This document shows positions 38,198-47,500 of a stretch of DNA of 64,000 nt, piece after piece. Origin of the DNA: an uncultured Tateyamaria sp. (GTDB lineage Bacteria; Pseudomonadota; Alphaproteobacteria; Rhodobacterales; Rhodobacteraceae); assembly GCF_947488715.1 (NCBI RefSeq), contig NZ_CANLAG010000005.1, forward strand, positions 248,001 to 312,000, given 5' to 3'. The position numbers were made by a program, and so were the translations under genes. Under the pieces are notes generated by a model. That model saw only the letters and a list, made by a program, of their open reading frames with translations, was not told the origin of the DNA and did not search any database. Position 1 is the first letter of the stretch. The number at the start of each line of letters is the position of its first letter.

Positions 38198-38437
38198 TCA
38201 GGGGTCGTCGCGTTCCGGCGGCACCGGGTCATAGCCGTGGCCCCCGAGGGGATGGCAACGCCCGATGCGGCGCGCGGCAAGCCATGATCCACGGATCGCG
38301 CCATGCTTTTCCAACGCTTCCATCGCGTAGGCGCTGCAGGTGGGCTGATAGCGGCAGTTGAAGCCAACCCAGGGCGAGAACACGAGGCGGTAGGCGCGCA
38401 CCGGCAGGGACACGATCATGGCCAGCGGGCTCATCAC
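38198..38437 (-). CDS. yidD: Membrane protein insertion efficiency factor YidD
   Basis: The 79-residue protein contains [60 protein letters not shown], the full YidD signature with three Cys. It supports YidC-dependent insertion at the inner membrane. The start overlaps the rnpA stop by 4 nt, as usual. Confidence 0.95.
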   Translation of the reverse strand: MMSPLAMIVSLPVRAYRLVFSPWVGFNCRYQPTCSAYAMEALEKHGAIRGSWLAARRIGRCHPLGGHGYDPVPPERDDP

Positions 38438-38808
38438 GTCATCCGCCCCAGCGCGTCGCGCAGATCAGACACCAAAAGGTCAAAGGGGCGCGTGGCCGTC
38501 ACATTCGCCCGTCCCACCAGCACATAGTCGGTCCCGACCGTTCCGTCATGGGGCAGGACAAGGCGGGCGATTTCGCGCAGGCGCCGCTTGGCGCGGTTGC
38601 GGGCCACGGCGTTGCCGACCTTTTTCGAGCAGGTATAGCCGATGCGCACATGGTCCGTGCCATTGCCCGCGCGGGCCTGAAGGATAAAGCCGGGCATCGC
38701 CACCCGCCGGGCACGGGACGCCCGCAGGAAATCGGCGCGTTTGGTCAGGACCTGCAAACGCAAAAGCCCCGCCGGTGGCGCATCAGGAGCAGCGGGTGTG
38801 CTGGTCAC
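38434..38808 (-). CDS. rnpA: Ribonuclease P protein component (GTG start)
   Basis: The GTG at 38808 has GGAGG 5 nt upstream and gives 124 residues; the frame stays open back through rpmH to 39132, but that extension is not RnpA. The product has [25 protein letters not shown] and the RNR motif [23 protein letters not shown]. It aids the RNase P RNA in maturing tRNA 5' ends. The gene lies between rpmH and yidD. Confidence 0.93.
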   Translation of the reverse strand: MTSTPAAPDAPPAGLLRLQVLTKRADFLRASRARRVAMPGFILQARAGNGTDHVRIGYTCSKKVGNAVARNRAKRRLREIARLVLPHDGTVGTDYVLVGRANVTATRPFDLLVSDLRDALGRMT

Positions 38809-38852
38809 TGGAGCCTCCGGCGGGGTCAATCTTGCAAACCGTTTAGGCGCGC

Positions 38853-38987
38853 TTATGCGCTCAACGACTTCCGGCCGCGGGCGCGACGGGCGTTGAGGAT
38901 CTTGCGGCCGGCCTTGGTCGCCATGCGGGCACGGAAACCGTGACGCCGTTTGCGCACGAGGTTCGAAGGTTGGTAAGTGCGTTTCAT
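38853..38987 (-). CDS. rpmH: 50S ribosomal protein L34
   Basis: The 44-codon reading frame starts with ATG at 38987 and encodes [21 protein letters not shown] followed by [23 protein letters not shown], an exact L34. It is too short for a default ORF list. It heads the rpmH-rnpA-yidD operon; rnpA begins 44 nt downstream. Confidence 0.97.
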
Positions 38988-39307
38988 CGCAGTGGCTCCG
39001 GTATCTTTTGGCCTGTTGCCCGCGGATTCGGGACAAGGCAGTATTCGAAGCCCGTCCTCTAAAGGGGCAGGGGGGGCAAGTCAAACCCCAGAAGCCCGAA
39101 AAAGCCGCCGCCCTGCAACAAATCGCGTTCATGCCCTGTAGATATGTTTCAGTCAGGGTGCCGACAGGCTGTGGTTCTCACGAAATCGGCCAATTGTGTT
39201 CAAGGGACCGTGAGCGGGCCTGTTTCATAGCCCCTTTGGCGTGCATTTAGGGCACAACGCACCCAGAACCGGGTGACAAGATGGCAGATGACAACAAAGG
39301 AACAGGC
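38988..39307. other. Divergent upstream region of rpmH and TVP38 gene
   Basis: This 320-bp gap should hold the rpmH promoter on the minus strand and the TVP38-gene promoter on the plus strand. I see no convincing -35/-10 pair, RNA gene or repeat. The open frame on the plus strand at 39008 has no ribosome-binding site and is not counted. Confidence 0.4.
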
Positions 39308-40054
39308 ATGTCCGATACCAGCCAATCCCAAAAGTGCGGCCCCCAGAAGTCTGGGTTCGTGCGGCACGTGCCGTTGCTGAGCATTGCTGTTGTCGCGGGC
39401 ATCGGTGCCTTTGCGCTGCGCGACTATTTCAGTTTCCAGACACTGGCCGACAACCGCGAGGCGCTGCTGGCGTTCCGGGACAGCAACTATGTGGCGACGG
39501 CGGTGGTGTTCATGCTGGCCTATATGGTTGTGGTCGCCTTTTCCCTGCCGGGGGCGTCGATCATGACGCTGACAGGCGGGTTCCTGTTTGCCACGTTCCC
39601 CGGTGCGCTGTTCAACGTGGTCGGTGCGACCATGGGGGCGGTGGGCATCTTTATGGCGGCCCGTTGGGGGCTGGGCGCACGGCTGTCGGCCAAGATGGAC
39701 ACAAGCCAGGGCGCCATCAAGAAGATCAAGGAAGGCATCGACGAAAACCAGTGGTCCATGCTGTTCCTGATGCGGCTGGTGCCTGCGGTGCCGTTTTTCG
39801 TGGCCAATCTGGTGCCTGCGCTGGTGGGTGTGCCGCTGAGCCGTTATGCGATTTCGACCTTTCTGGGCATCATTCCAGGGGCCGTTGTCTATACCTCTGT
39901 GGGCGCGGGTCTGGGCGAGGTGTTTGACCGGGGCGAGACGCCTGATCTGGGCATCATCTTTGAACCTGCGATCCTGTTGCCTATTTTGGGTCTGTGTGCC
40001 CTCGCGGCACTGCCCATTGTACTCAAGGCCGTGCGCGGCAAAAAAGGTCTCTGA
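39308..40054 (+). CDS. TVP38/TMEM64-family membrane protein
   Basis: I start at ATG 39308, with AAAGGA 6 nt upstream; ATG 39281 is possible. The 248-residue protein has about six helices and the VTT/SNARE-associated pattern: SLPGASIMTLTGGFLFATFPGALFNVVGATMGAVGIFMAARWGLG and MLFLMRLVPAVPFFVANLVPALVGVPLSRY. DedA-superfamily members move lipids or ions across membranes. Its gene lies 6 nt before a MerA-like flavoprotein, a pairing seen in several bacteria, which suggests a joint redox or transport role. Confidence 0.83.
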   Translation: MSDTSQSQKCGPQKSGFVRHVPLLSIAVVAGIGAFALRDYFSFQTLADNREALLAFRDSNYVATAVVFMLAYMVVVAFSLPGASIMTLTGGFLFATFPGALFNVVGATMGAVGIFMAARWGLGARLSAKMDTSQGAIKKIKEGIDENQWSMLFLMRLVPAVPFFVANLVPALVGVPLSRYAISTFLGIIPGAVVYTSVGAGLGEVFDRGETPDLGIIFEPAILLPILGLCALAALPIVLKAVRGKKGL

Positions 40055-40060
40055 ACCCCT

Positions 40061-41479
40061 ATGAAACGTATCAAGACTGACATCCTGGTCATTGGCGCCG
40101 GGTCTGGTGGGCTGTCTGTGGCGGCTGGTGCTGTGCAGATGGGCGCACGTGTGACCCTGTTGGAAGGGCACAAGATGGGCGGCGATTGCCTGAACTATGG
40201 ATGTGTGCCGTCCAAGGCGCTGATTGCCAGTGGCAAGGCGGCCCATGGTCAGGCGCACAGTTCCGTTTACGGTGTGGCCGATGCGGTGCCGCAGATCGAC
40301 TATGCCGGGGCCAAGGATCACGTGCGCAGCGTCATTGCGCAGATCGAGCCGGTGGATAGCGTGGAGCGGTTCGAGGGCTTGGGCGTCGAGGTCATTCAGG
40401 CGTTCGGGCAGTTTATCTCGGACACCGAGGTGCAGGCGGGTGACACGGTCATCACTGCGCGCCGGATTGTCATCGCGACCGGGTCCAGCCCGCTGGTGCC
40501 ACCCATCGCGGGCATCGACACGGTGCCGTACCTGACCAACGAGACGCTGTGGGACCTGCGCGAGCGGCCCGAGCATCTGGTGGTCATCGGCGGCGGCCCC
40601 ATCGGCATGGAGATGGCGCAGGCCCATGTGCGGCTGGGGTCCAAGGTGACGGTGATCGAGGGCGACAAAGCGCTGGGCAAGGACGACCCGGAGGCGGCAG
40701 CGGTTGTGCTGGAGAACCTGCGCGCCGAGGGCATCGAGATCCTGGAGCAGGCCAAGGCCGCCCGGATCGAAGGCAAGGCGGGGGCCATCACGGTCCACAC
40801 CGAAGACGGGCGGGTGGTGCATGGCACGCATTTGCTGGTCGCGGTGGGGCGCACGTCGAACACAGACAAGCTGAACCTTGAGGCGGCGGGGATCGAAACC
40901 ACCCGCACGGGCATCAAGGTCGATGACAGCCTCAAGACGACCAACCGCCGGGTCTATGCCATCGGCGATGTGGCGGGCGGGCTGCAATTCACCCATGTGG
41001 CGGGCTATCATGCGGGTGTGATCATCCGCTCGATGCTCTTTGCGCTGCCGTCCAAGGCCAAGACGTCACACATCCCGTGGGCGACATACACCGACCCGGA
41101 ACTGGCGCAGGTGGGCCTGACCGAGGCGCAGGCGCGCGATGCCCATGGGGACAAGCTGGAGGTCGTGCGGTTCCATTTCGAGCACAACGACCGGGCCATC
41201 GCCGAACGCAAGACCAAGGGCCTGATCAAGGTTATGGTGATCAAGGGCCGCCCTGTGGGGGCCACCATCGCGGGCCATCAGGCGGGCGAGTTGATCAACC
41301 TGTGGGCGCTGGTGTTGGCCAACAACATGAAGATGAGCCAGGTCGCCGCCATGGTGTCGCCTTACCCAACCATCGGTGAGGTCAACAAACGCGCCGCCGG
41401 GGCCTATTTCACCCCCAGATTGTTCGAAAGTGATCTGGTCAAGCGGGTGGTTGGGCTTGTGCAGCGCCTCATTCCCTGA
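40061..41479 (+). CDS. MerA-like pyridine nucleotide-disulfide oxidoreductase
   Basis: The 472-residue flavoprotein has the FAD-binding VIGAGSGGLSVAAGAVQMG, the redox-active pair Cys43-Cys48 (GGDCLNYGCVPSKA), the NAD(P)H-binding VVIGGGPIGMEMAQ and the FAD-closing YAIGDVAGG. In dihydrolipoamide dehydrogenase the C-terminal dimer motif has HPT with a catalytic His. Here it reads YPTIGE, as in mercuric-reductase-like members. The N-terminal HMA domain and C-terminal Cys pair of true MerA are absent, so mercury reduction is not implied. Co-transcription with the TVP38-like gene is likely. Confidence 0.85.
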   Translation: MKRIKTDILVIGAGSGGLSVAAGAVQMGARVTLLEGHKMGGDCLNYGCVPSKALIASGKAAHGQAHSSVYGVADAVPQIDYAGAKDHVRSVIAQIEPVDSVERFEGLGVEVIQAFGQFISDTEVQAGDTVITARRIVIATGSSPLVPPIAGIDTVPYLTNETLWDLRERPEHLVVIGGGPIGMEMAQAHVRLGSKVTVIEGDKALGKDDPEAAAVVLENLRAEGIEILEQAKAARIEGKAGAITVHTEDGRVVHGTHLLVAVGRTSNTDKLNLEAAGIETTRTGIKVDDSLKTTNRRVYAIGDVAGGLQFTHVAGYHAGVIIRSMLFALPSKAKTSHIPWATYTDPELAQVGLTEAQARDAHGDKLEVVRFHFEHNDRAIAERKTKGLIKVMVIKGRPVGATIAGHQAGELINLWALVLANNMKMSQVAAMVSPYPTIGEVNKRAAGAYFTPRLFESDLVKRVVGLVQRLIP

Positions 41480-41491
41480 CCACATAGTACG

Positions 41492-42874
41492 ATGTTGAAC
41501 TCACTTTCCGGCCGCTTTCTGATCCTGACCACGATCTTTGTGATGTTGGCCGAGATCCTGATTTTTGTCCCCTCCATCGCGCGGTACCGCGAGGAATACC
41601 TGCTGACCCGTCTGGAACGGTCGCAAATCGCGTCGCTGGCCCTGTTGGCCGATGACATGATCGACAGCGCGCTCGAAGAAGAGCTGCTTGAAAATGCGGG
41701 CGTGTTCAACGTGGTGCTGCGCCGTGACGAGGTGCGGCAACTGATGCTGGCCACACCCATGCCGCAACCCATCGATGCGACGTTCGACCTGCGCGAGGGG
41801 ACGGCGATGGTGCTGATCCGCGACGCGATGATGCGGTTGATTGAGCCCGAGAACAAGGTGATCCGCGTGATTGGCGCGCCGGTCCGCGAGGCCGGGTTGC
41901 TGATCGAAGTCACGATGGAGACCGCGCCCATGCGCGCGGCGATGATCGACTACGGTGTGCGTATTCTGGTGCTATCGGCGGTGATTTCGGTGTTCACCGC
42001 GATGCTGCTGTTCTTTGTTGTTCGGGCGATCATCGTCAAGCCGATCCGCGGCGTTGTGGGTCACATGCAGCACTACGCCGCCGCCCCCGAAGACGTGCGC
42101 CGCGTGATCACGCCCAGTGCCGGTGTGACCGAGCTGCGGGAGGCCGAAGAGGCGTTGCGCAGCCTGCAGACAGAGCTGATTTCGGCGCTGCGCCAAAAGG
42201 ACCGGCTGGCGCAGCTTGGCTCTGCGGTGTCCAAGATCAGCCACGACTTGCGCAATATCCTGACCTCGGCCCAACTGTTCACGGACCGGATCGAGATGTC
42301 CGAAGACCCGCTGGTGCGACGCATGGCGCCCAAGCTGGTGGGGTCGATCACCCGCGCGGTGCATCTGTGCGAAAGCACGCTGGCCTTTGGCAAGGCCGAA
42401 GAGCCCAGCCCGACGCTGACCATGCTGACGCTCGACGATCTGGTGGCGGATGTGCTGGACAGCGAACGGCTGGCGGTCGGGGATCACGACCTGTCGCTGA
42501 GCGAGAGCATTCCGCCCCTGTTCACCCTGCGTGCCGACAGCGAGCAGCTGTTTCGCGTGATTTCAAACCTGGTGCGCAACGCGCGTCAGGCGATTGTTGC
42601 GAACGGCCAGCCCGGCGAGATCAGCGTGTCCGCCTATGAGGACGACGACACCTGGTGGATCGAGATCGCGGACACCGGGCCGGGCCTGCCGCCAAAAGCG
42701 CAAGAGCACCTGTTTACGCCGTTTCAGGGGGGCGTGAGCAAGGGCGGCACGGGTCTGGGCCTTGCCATTGCCCAAGAGCTGATCCGCGGCCATGGCGGCG
42801 CGCTGGAGCTGGACCGGACAGGGCCGGGTGGCACGGTTTTTTCGATCCGTCTGCCGAAAGGTGACGGTATTTGA
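41492..42874 (+). CDS. Membrane-bound sensor histidine kinase (orphan)
   Basis: The 460-residue protein has two membrane helices (about 9-28 and 155-178) enclosing a periplasmic sensor of about 120 residues. A HAMP-like region follows, then the H-box SKISHDLRNILTS (His251), N-box SNLVRNARQAIV, G1 DTGPGLPP and G2 GGTGLGLAI. No response regulator is adjacent, so its partner lies elsewhere. It begins 12 nt after the flavoprotein stop and may report on the same stress. Confidence 0.88.
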   Translation: MLNSLSGRFLILTTIFVMLAEILIFVPSIARYREEYLLTRLERSQIASLALLADDMIDSALEEELLENAGVFNVVLRRDEVRQLMLATPMPQPIDATFDLREGTAMVLIRDAMMRLIEPENKVIRVIGAPVREAGLLIEVTMETAPMRAAMIDYGVRILVLSAVISVFTAMLLFFVVRAIIVKPIRGVVGHMQHYAAAPEDVRRVITPSAGVTELREAEEALRSLQTELISALRQKDRLAQLGSAVSKISHDLRNILTSAQLFTDRIEMSEDPLVRRMAPKLVGSITRAVHLCESTLAFGKAEEPSPTLTMLTLDDLVADVLDSERLAVGDHDLSLSESIPPLFTLRADSEQLFRVISNLVRNARQAIVANGQPGEISVSAYEDDDTWWIEIADTGPGLPPKAQEHLFTPFQGGVSKGGTGLGLAIAQELIRGHGGALELDRTGPGGTVFSIRLPKGDGI

Positions 42875-42943
42875 GGATGGACCCGGTTTTCCCGGATTAC
42901 CCCCTTGCATTGCCCCGAACACAGGACTAAACCGCCCGCCAGT

Positions 42944-43020
42944 GGACCGATAGCTCAGCTGGATAGAGTACCTGACTACGAATCAGGGGGTCGGGGGTTC
43001 GAATCCTCCTCGGTCCGCCA
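42944..43020 (+). tRNA. tRNA-Arg(ACG)
   Basis: The 77-nt sequence folds as a cloverleaf. The acceptor stem is ggaccga/tcggtcc, the D-loop carries AGCTGGATAG, the anticodon stem cctga/tcagg has loop CTACGAA with anticodon ACG, and the T-loop is GGTTCGAATCC. The 3' CCA is encoded. tRNA-Arg genes are common phage and island integration sites, and an IS-scarred region with an accessory block follows. Confidence 0.97.
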
Positions 43021-44199
43021 CTACCTAAATTGCGAAGCGAGACGTAGATCTTCCTATCGCGCCAAGCTCTTACCCGTTTTGACACTCTGCGCCTCCACCC
43101 TGGCGGCGCATGGCGTTTGGCTTGTCCAAATCTCCTGAGCCTGCGGCTTGTATTTGAGATCGGCCTGACAGAATGTGTTGGGACGGCGGGAAACGGACCT
43201 TCGCTGCAATTGCATCGATTGTTGAAAGTTGCGGTAAAGCCGGCGTTCTTCTTGAGTTGTTCGACTGTAACCCAGTCTTCAGGCTCTATGTCAGTTCCGG
43301 AGTCGAACGTTCTTTGAAACTGCAAAATCGAAATTGATACATCAAGGCACTTGGATTGGAGAGTGAGCTCCCGGAGAGGTAATGGCCCGCGACTGAACAA
43401 CCAGATCCCTTTTTTGGTGCTCCAACGCTTCTTCGGAAAGAAACCCCTTGCTTGAACCGTTGATCTCGGATGCCGCCAATTCAGGCGAGGCCATACCGGA
43501 CTGGACAAAGATACCACATTCGGGCTGCACTATGCGTCTCATTCCGCGACGCAGTGACAATGCATGAGTGTCAGTCGTGAAACAGAGACAGTCGCTCAAC
43601 TTGATGTCGGGCGCGCTGTTGTATGGTGGACGTTTCCGGGTGCCGATCGTGATCGACGACTTCAGCCGGGAAGGTTGCTGCATCACGGACCCTATCCACT
43701 GGTGTGGATTTTGTTGGGCTAAGTCCTGTAACCCCAAGAAGGAGATCGACTTTTGAGTTCGGCTCCGTTGAGTGGTCAAAGTGGTGATCAAGGACACCAA
43801 GTTCAGCACGGGCATTGCAGCCGTGAGCCGTAGGTACGGCAATTGTGACCGCTTGCAGCTTGGAGTAACGCGCATGCATTTGCTTTCAGGTTATTTGCGC
43901 CAAAGAACCATTGAGCCCGTTAGGTGTCTTGATGGTAGTAAATGCAATTTAGGGCTGAATTCGACACAATATGAAAGCGCTCAACGAACAGAAATTCAAA
44001 GCGCAAACCGCAAGGGTTGCTCACGAACTGGTATTGGTAATACCAGTGAACCTCGGGGAATAGATCTTCATAGTGTCGCGACAAGTTTTGCGTGTGGCGC
44101 AAACAACCAAGTTAAATCAAAGATAAGAACGAATGGCGCCGACGTGTATAGGCGTGGCTTCAGTTGAGATGGAATAGGCTCAGAACATATCAGGGTGTT
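43021..44199. other. Decayed 1.2-kb stretch between tRNA-Arg and accessory block
   Basis: No intact gene is visible in this A+T-richer stretch. The open frames are short, lack ribosome-binding sites and are broken across all frames. One of them simply reads the antisense of the tRNA. A piece at about 43605-43700 resembles an IS3-type transposase. The picture is of old insertions that decayed next to a tRNA gene. Confidence 0.6.
43604..43690 (+). pseudogene. Remnant of IS3-family transposase (OrfB)
   Basis: In one plus-strand frame the sequence reads MSGALLYGGRFRVPIVIDDFSREG. This resembles the region around the second catalytic Asp of IS3-family DDE transposases (typically GRRFRVLxVVDDFSREC). 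No further transposase motifs or inverted-repeat ends are seen on either side, so it is a short relic. A chance match remains possible. Confidence 0.5.
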
Positions 44200-44574
44200 C
44201 TATTTCACTCCGCCGAGTTCCCGGATCATCAAGTCGACAGCGGCGTCTGTTGACGTGTGAGCCAAGTCTACCGACGCGCCTGAGGGAAACGTAAGGTGTG
44301 CGGAACCGTCGGCCTCTGCCAACTTTTCCTTTAGGGCTTCGAGCGTACGTTTGATTTCGCGCCTTTCGAGACGGTCTTTGATCTCAAGTGTTGCCAATAT
44401 TGCACCGGGGACGGTCAGAACCAAAGTTGCGGCGACCAATATCGTTGCCGGGTCACGGGTCTGGATGGTCGGCGGGGTATTGCGTGTGGCGGTCGGCGCG
44501 ACCGTGGCCAATGCCCCCATCAGCGCGCGGGCCTCTGGATCTACAGACTGCGCGCATTCAAGCGTCAGGGTCAT
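44200..44574 (-). CDS. Small single-pass membrane protein coupled to the CHAT-TPR gene
   Basis: I start at ATG 44574, where GGAG lies 6 nt upstream, inside the end of the CHAT-TPR gene (17-nt overlap); the frame from 44607 is longer but unsupported. The 124-residue product has an unstructured Thr/Pro-rich N-terminus and one membrane helix (about 43-61, ATILVAATLVLTVPGAILATL). A charged coiled coil follows (about 63-86, EIKDRLERREIKRTLEALKEKL), then a short C-terminal domain (AHLTFPSGASVDLAHTS). No family is recognised. Overlapping genes imply coupled translation and a shared function. It could be a membrane effector, a membrane anchor or a substrate of the CHAT protease; which of these is unknown. 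Confidence 0.72.
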   Translation of the reverse strand: MTLTLECAQSVDPEARALMGALATVAPTATRNTPPTIQTRDPATILVAATLVLTVPGAILATLEIKDRLERREIKRTLEALKEKLAEADGSAHLTFPSGASVDLAHTSTDAAVDLMIRELGGVK

Positions 44575-47500
44575 CGTGGTCTCCGAACAACTCGCGTAGT
44601 TGGTCAACGTGCGCGAGGCCTTGTTTGTAGTTCAGGGTCTCAAAGGACTGCGCTGTGACGTCCAGGACTCTATGGGCAAGTGATTTTGCTCCGCCTGCCG
44701 CCAGGATTTGCGCAAGTAGCACGCCTATCGCACCGATGGCATCACTGCGTTGCAACTGCATGGCGCCGCGAAAGGCCTCATCCAGTTCTTCAACAATGGT
44801 TTGGAACTCGCTAGATTCGTGATCACTACGTTCAAGCCGTATCTTGGCGCAAGAGAATTTGATGTGCACTATGCTGTCCAGATCGCCCATTGCCTCAACG
44901 GCTGCCAAGCGCGATAGATGTAGGGCGAGAGCACCATCTAGATCGCCGCGCCTCTGCAGGATATTTGCGACTTTACCCTTTGTGATGCCTATTTCGCGTT
45001 TGTCGCTAAGGTCTTCAAAGACCGGGAGCAGTTCAGTCTGGAGAATATGTAACGCACCGTCGAGATCGCCGCGTGTCAGCAGGATGTCCGCGATTTTGCC
45101 CTTTGTGATTGCTTCCTCTCTTTTGTTGCCAAGGTCTTCAAAGACCGGGAGTTGTTCCTTTTTTCGAATGTGCAACGCAGCGTCGAGATCGCCGCGCGTC
45201 TGCAGGATGTCTGCGATTTTGCCCTTTGTGATGGCTATCGATCGTTTGTCACCGAGTGCCTCATAGACCGGGAGCTGTTCCGTTTGTCGAATGTGCAACG
45301 CAGCGTCCAGATCGCCGCGCGTCTGCAGGATGTCTGCGATTTGGCCTTTTGTGATAGCGATCGATCGTTTGTCGTCGAGTGCCTCATAGACCGGGAGTTC
45401 TTCTGTTCCACGGATGTGCAACGCAGCGTCCAGATCGCCGCGCGTCTGCAGGATGTCTGCGATTTGGCCTTTTGTGATAGCGATCAAGCGTTTGTCGTCG
45501 AGTGCCTCATAGACCGGGAGTTCTTCTGTTTCACGGATGTGCAATGCGCCATCAAGATCGCCGTGGCGCATAAGTCGATCTGCATAAAGCCCTTTGATCT
45601 GCGCCATCGGACCGTCTTCGATATCTTGTCGCCCCAGCGCTGCATCGAGCAGTTGATCCTGAAACGTCACAGCAGCAACCTGATCGGCCGCATTGATGCT
45701 GTGGCCCAGAAACTGTGCAGAAGGGGGATGATCAAGCCTTGTGAGTTTGGCAAACACCGGTTCGGCCAGAGCAACTGCTGCGGGTGGTTTTTGGGATAAA
45801 ATAAAAAGAAAGATAATCGCGGCGGTGGCCGCTGCATCAAGGACAGCACTGTTTGGGACCGGTGCTTTGAGCGCATGAACGGTTGTCTCTACCGCGCGCA
45901 TGTCAAATGGGAAGTCGCCGTCGCTGTCTTGCCAGGCGGAGGTCAGCGCGGGGAGTGCTGCCTCTGCAATGGCGGCCTCTGTCGCGGTATCTGGAGTTTC
46001 TGCAAGCGGCCGTGCCAGCGGGTTGATCGCGATATGTTGGACCTTTGGCATGCTTGCCCATCCCGCTTGCTGACCATGGTCGTCCAGCAGCCCTAGCGCG
46101 AGAAGCGTGTCGATCGGGGTTTCGGGATCTGCGATATGGGCCGCTGCCATAGCGTCCGACAAGGCGGCGCGCGGAATGGGAACGCCGGGTGAGAAGGCGC
46201 TGGCGACAGACAGCGCAAGCCGTGTGGTCCCGTCGAGCACTTCTTCGTAGACCCCGAATGTCATCCGCGTGAAAAAGTCGCCCACGTCTTCGCCCTCGGG
46301 CGGTGTGTTCCCACTGGCAAGGAAAGCCTCGACCGTGGCGAGCGCGGTTTCAGCCTGGCTTGCTGCCCCCTTCAACAAAGGTTGCGTCAATACATCCTGC
46401 AAACCGGGGTTCCCGCCTGAAGCTGCCAAGATGCGGTGCACGAGGGCGTTGTCGATGTCTTGCGTTTGGGCCGTTTCGTTTTGCTCTGAGATGCGCGCCC
46501 GTTCGCGGGCTTGCCATTGCTTCATTCGTTCCCGGTCATTCATCGGCGTGAGCGGTAGGCGTTCGACAAAGGGGGTCGTCAGGTCCTGGCCCTGGGCATC
46601 GGGTATGGAGAAGTCATAGCGGCAGGTGACCATCAACCGCGAGGTCACGTCCGGTTGGGCAAAGGCCCGGAACACGGCTTGCAGGTCTGCAAGCAGATAT
46701 GGCTTGGGCTCGACGACCGGTTTCTGCGCGGTTGGCGTTTCCAGCGAGTTCTCAAAGTCGTCCAGCACAAGGAATATCGGCTCTTTTTTGAAGGGTCCGG
46801 CCAGCAAGGATCGCAAAATTTCCTCGAATGTCTCTGGCGAGGTGTCCAGCGCGGTCTGCATTTCAGCGAGTTGGCTCTTGAGGCTCTTGGCCTCTGTGCT
46901 GCCAAAGGGCAGTGCATCCGCCATTTTGTCGGCGGTTTCCTTGAGCTGAGCAAAGATCACCTGTGAATTCGCGCTGCCCAGTTCCGGTTTGGGGCTGACC
47001 ACCACAACAGTCCGGAAAGTCGTAAGGCGGCCGGCAATTCGTGCAGCGAGGCTGGATTTGCCCAGATTGCCAATTCCGTGCGCCAGCAGCGCTTGCCGTC
47101 CTTGGCGCAGTGTTGAAATGGCGCGTTGTATCATGCGCCGCCGCCCGACAAAGGTTTCGGGCCCGGCCACCTTGATCTTGTTTCTACTGTCGAGGAAGGC
47201 CGGTTCGGCCACGGGTGCCTCGCGTTGGTCAGATCCGGGGCTGCAGATGGGACCACCGCCCTCTGCACCGAGATACACTCTCGCCAGATGCCAGTGGCTT
47301 CCGTTTTCCGGATCCTGGCTCTGCGACTGCAGCAATTCCCTGCGCGCCATCGCAGCCGCAGTTGGGACTTCGCGGCCCTTGGACAAGGCACCGTAGAAAC
47401 ACGTCGCAAAGGCCGAGGCATCATGATCATAGACAGAGCCATCCCAGCCCAGAACGTTTGCCACACCGCGGACCAATTCGCGCACATAGGGCTCGGCTGT

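Noticed and set aside
38809-39132. Long N-terminal extension of rnpA through rpmH
   Set aside because: The frame stays open through rpmH as in some thermophiles, but GTG 38808 has a strong ribosome-binding site and the upstream residues do not resemble RnpA.
40061-41479. True mercuric reductase
   Set aside because: The N-terminal metal-binding domain and the C-terminal Cys pair are missing and no other mer genes are near, so only a MerA-like flavoprotein is claimed.
42927-43517. Minus-strand open frame of 196 codons overlapping tRNA-Arg
   Set aside because: Its C-terminal part (RRIRTPDPLIRSQ...YPAEL) is the antisense translation of a tRNA gene, a familiar false gene. The rest has no ribosome-binding site or known domain.
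44200-44574. Bacterial gasdermin as substrate of the CHAT protease
   Set aside because: The protein is only 124 residues with one membrane helix; gasdermins are about twice as long with a beta-sheet fold. Only the general logic may be similar.
44948-45562. CRISPR-like array
   Set aside because: The 123-bp units have no spacers, are in frame, and encode TPR-like helices.
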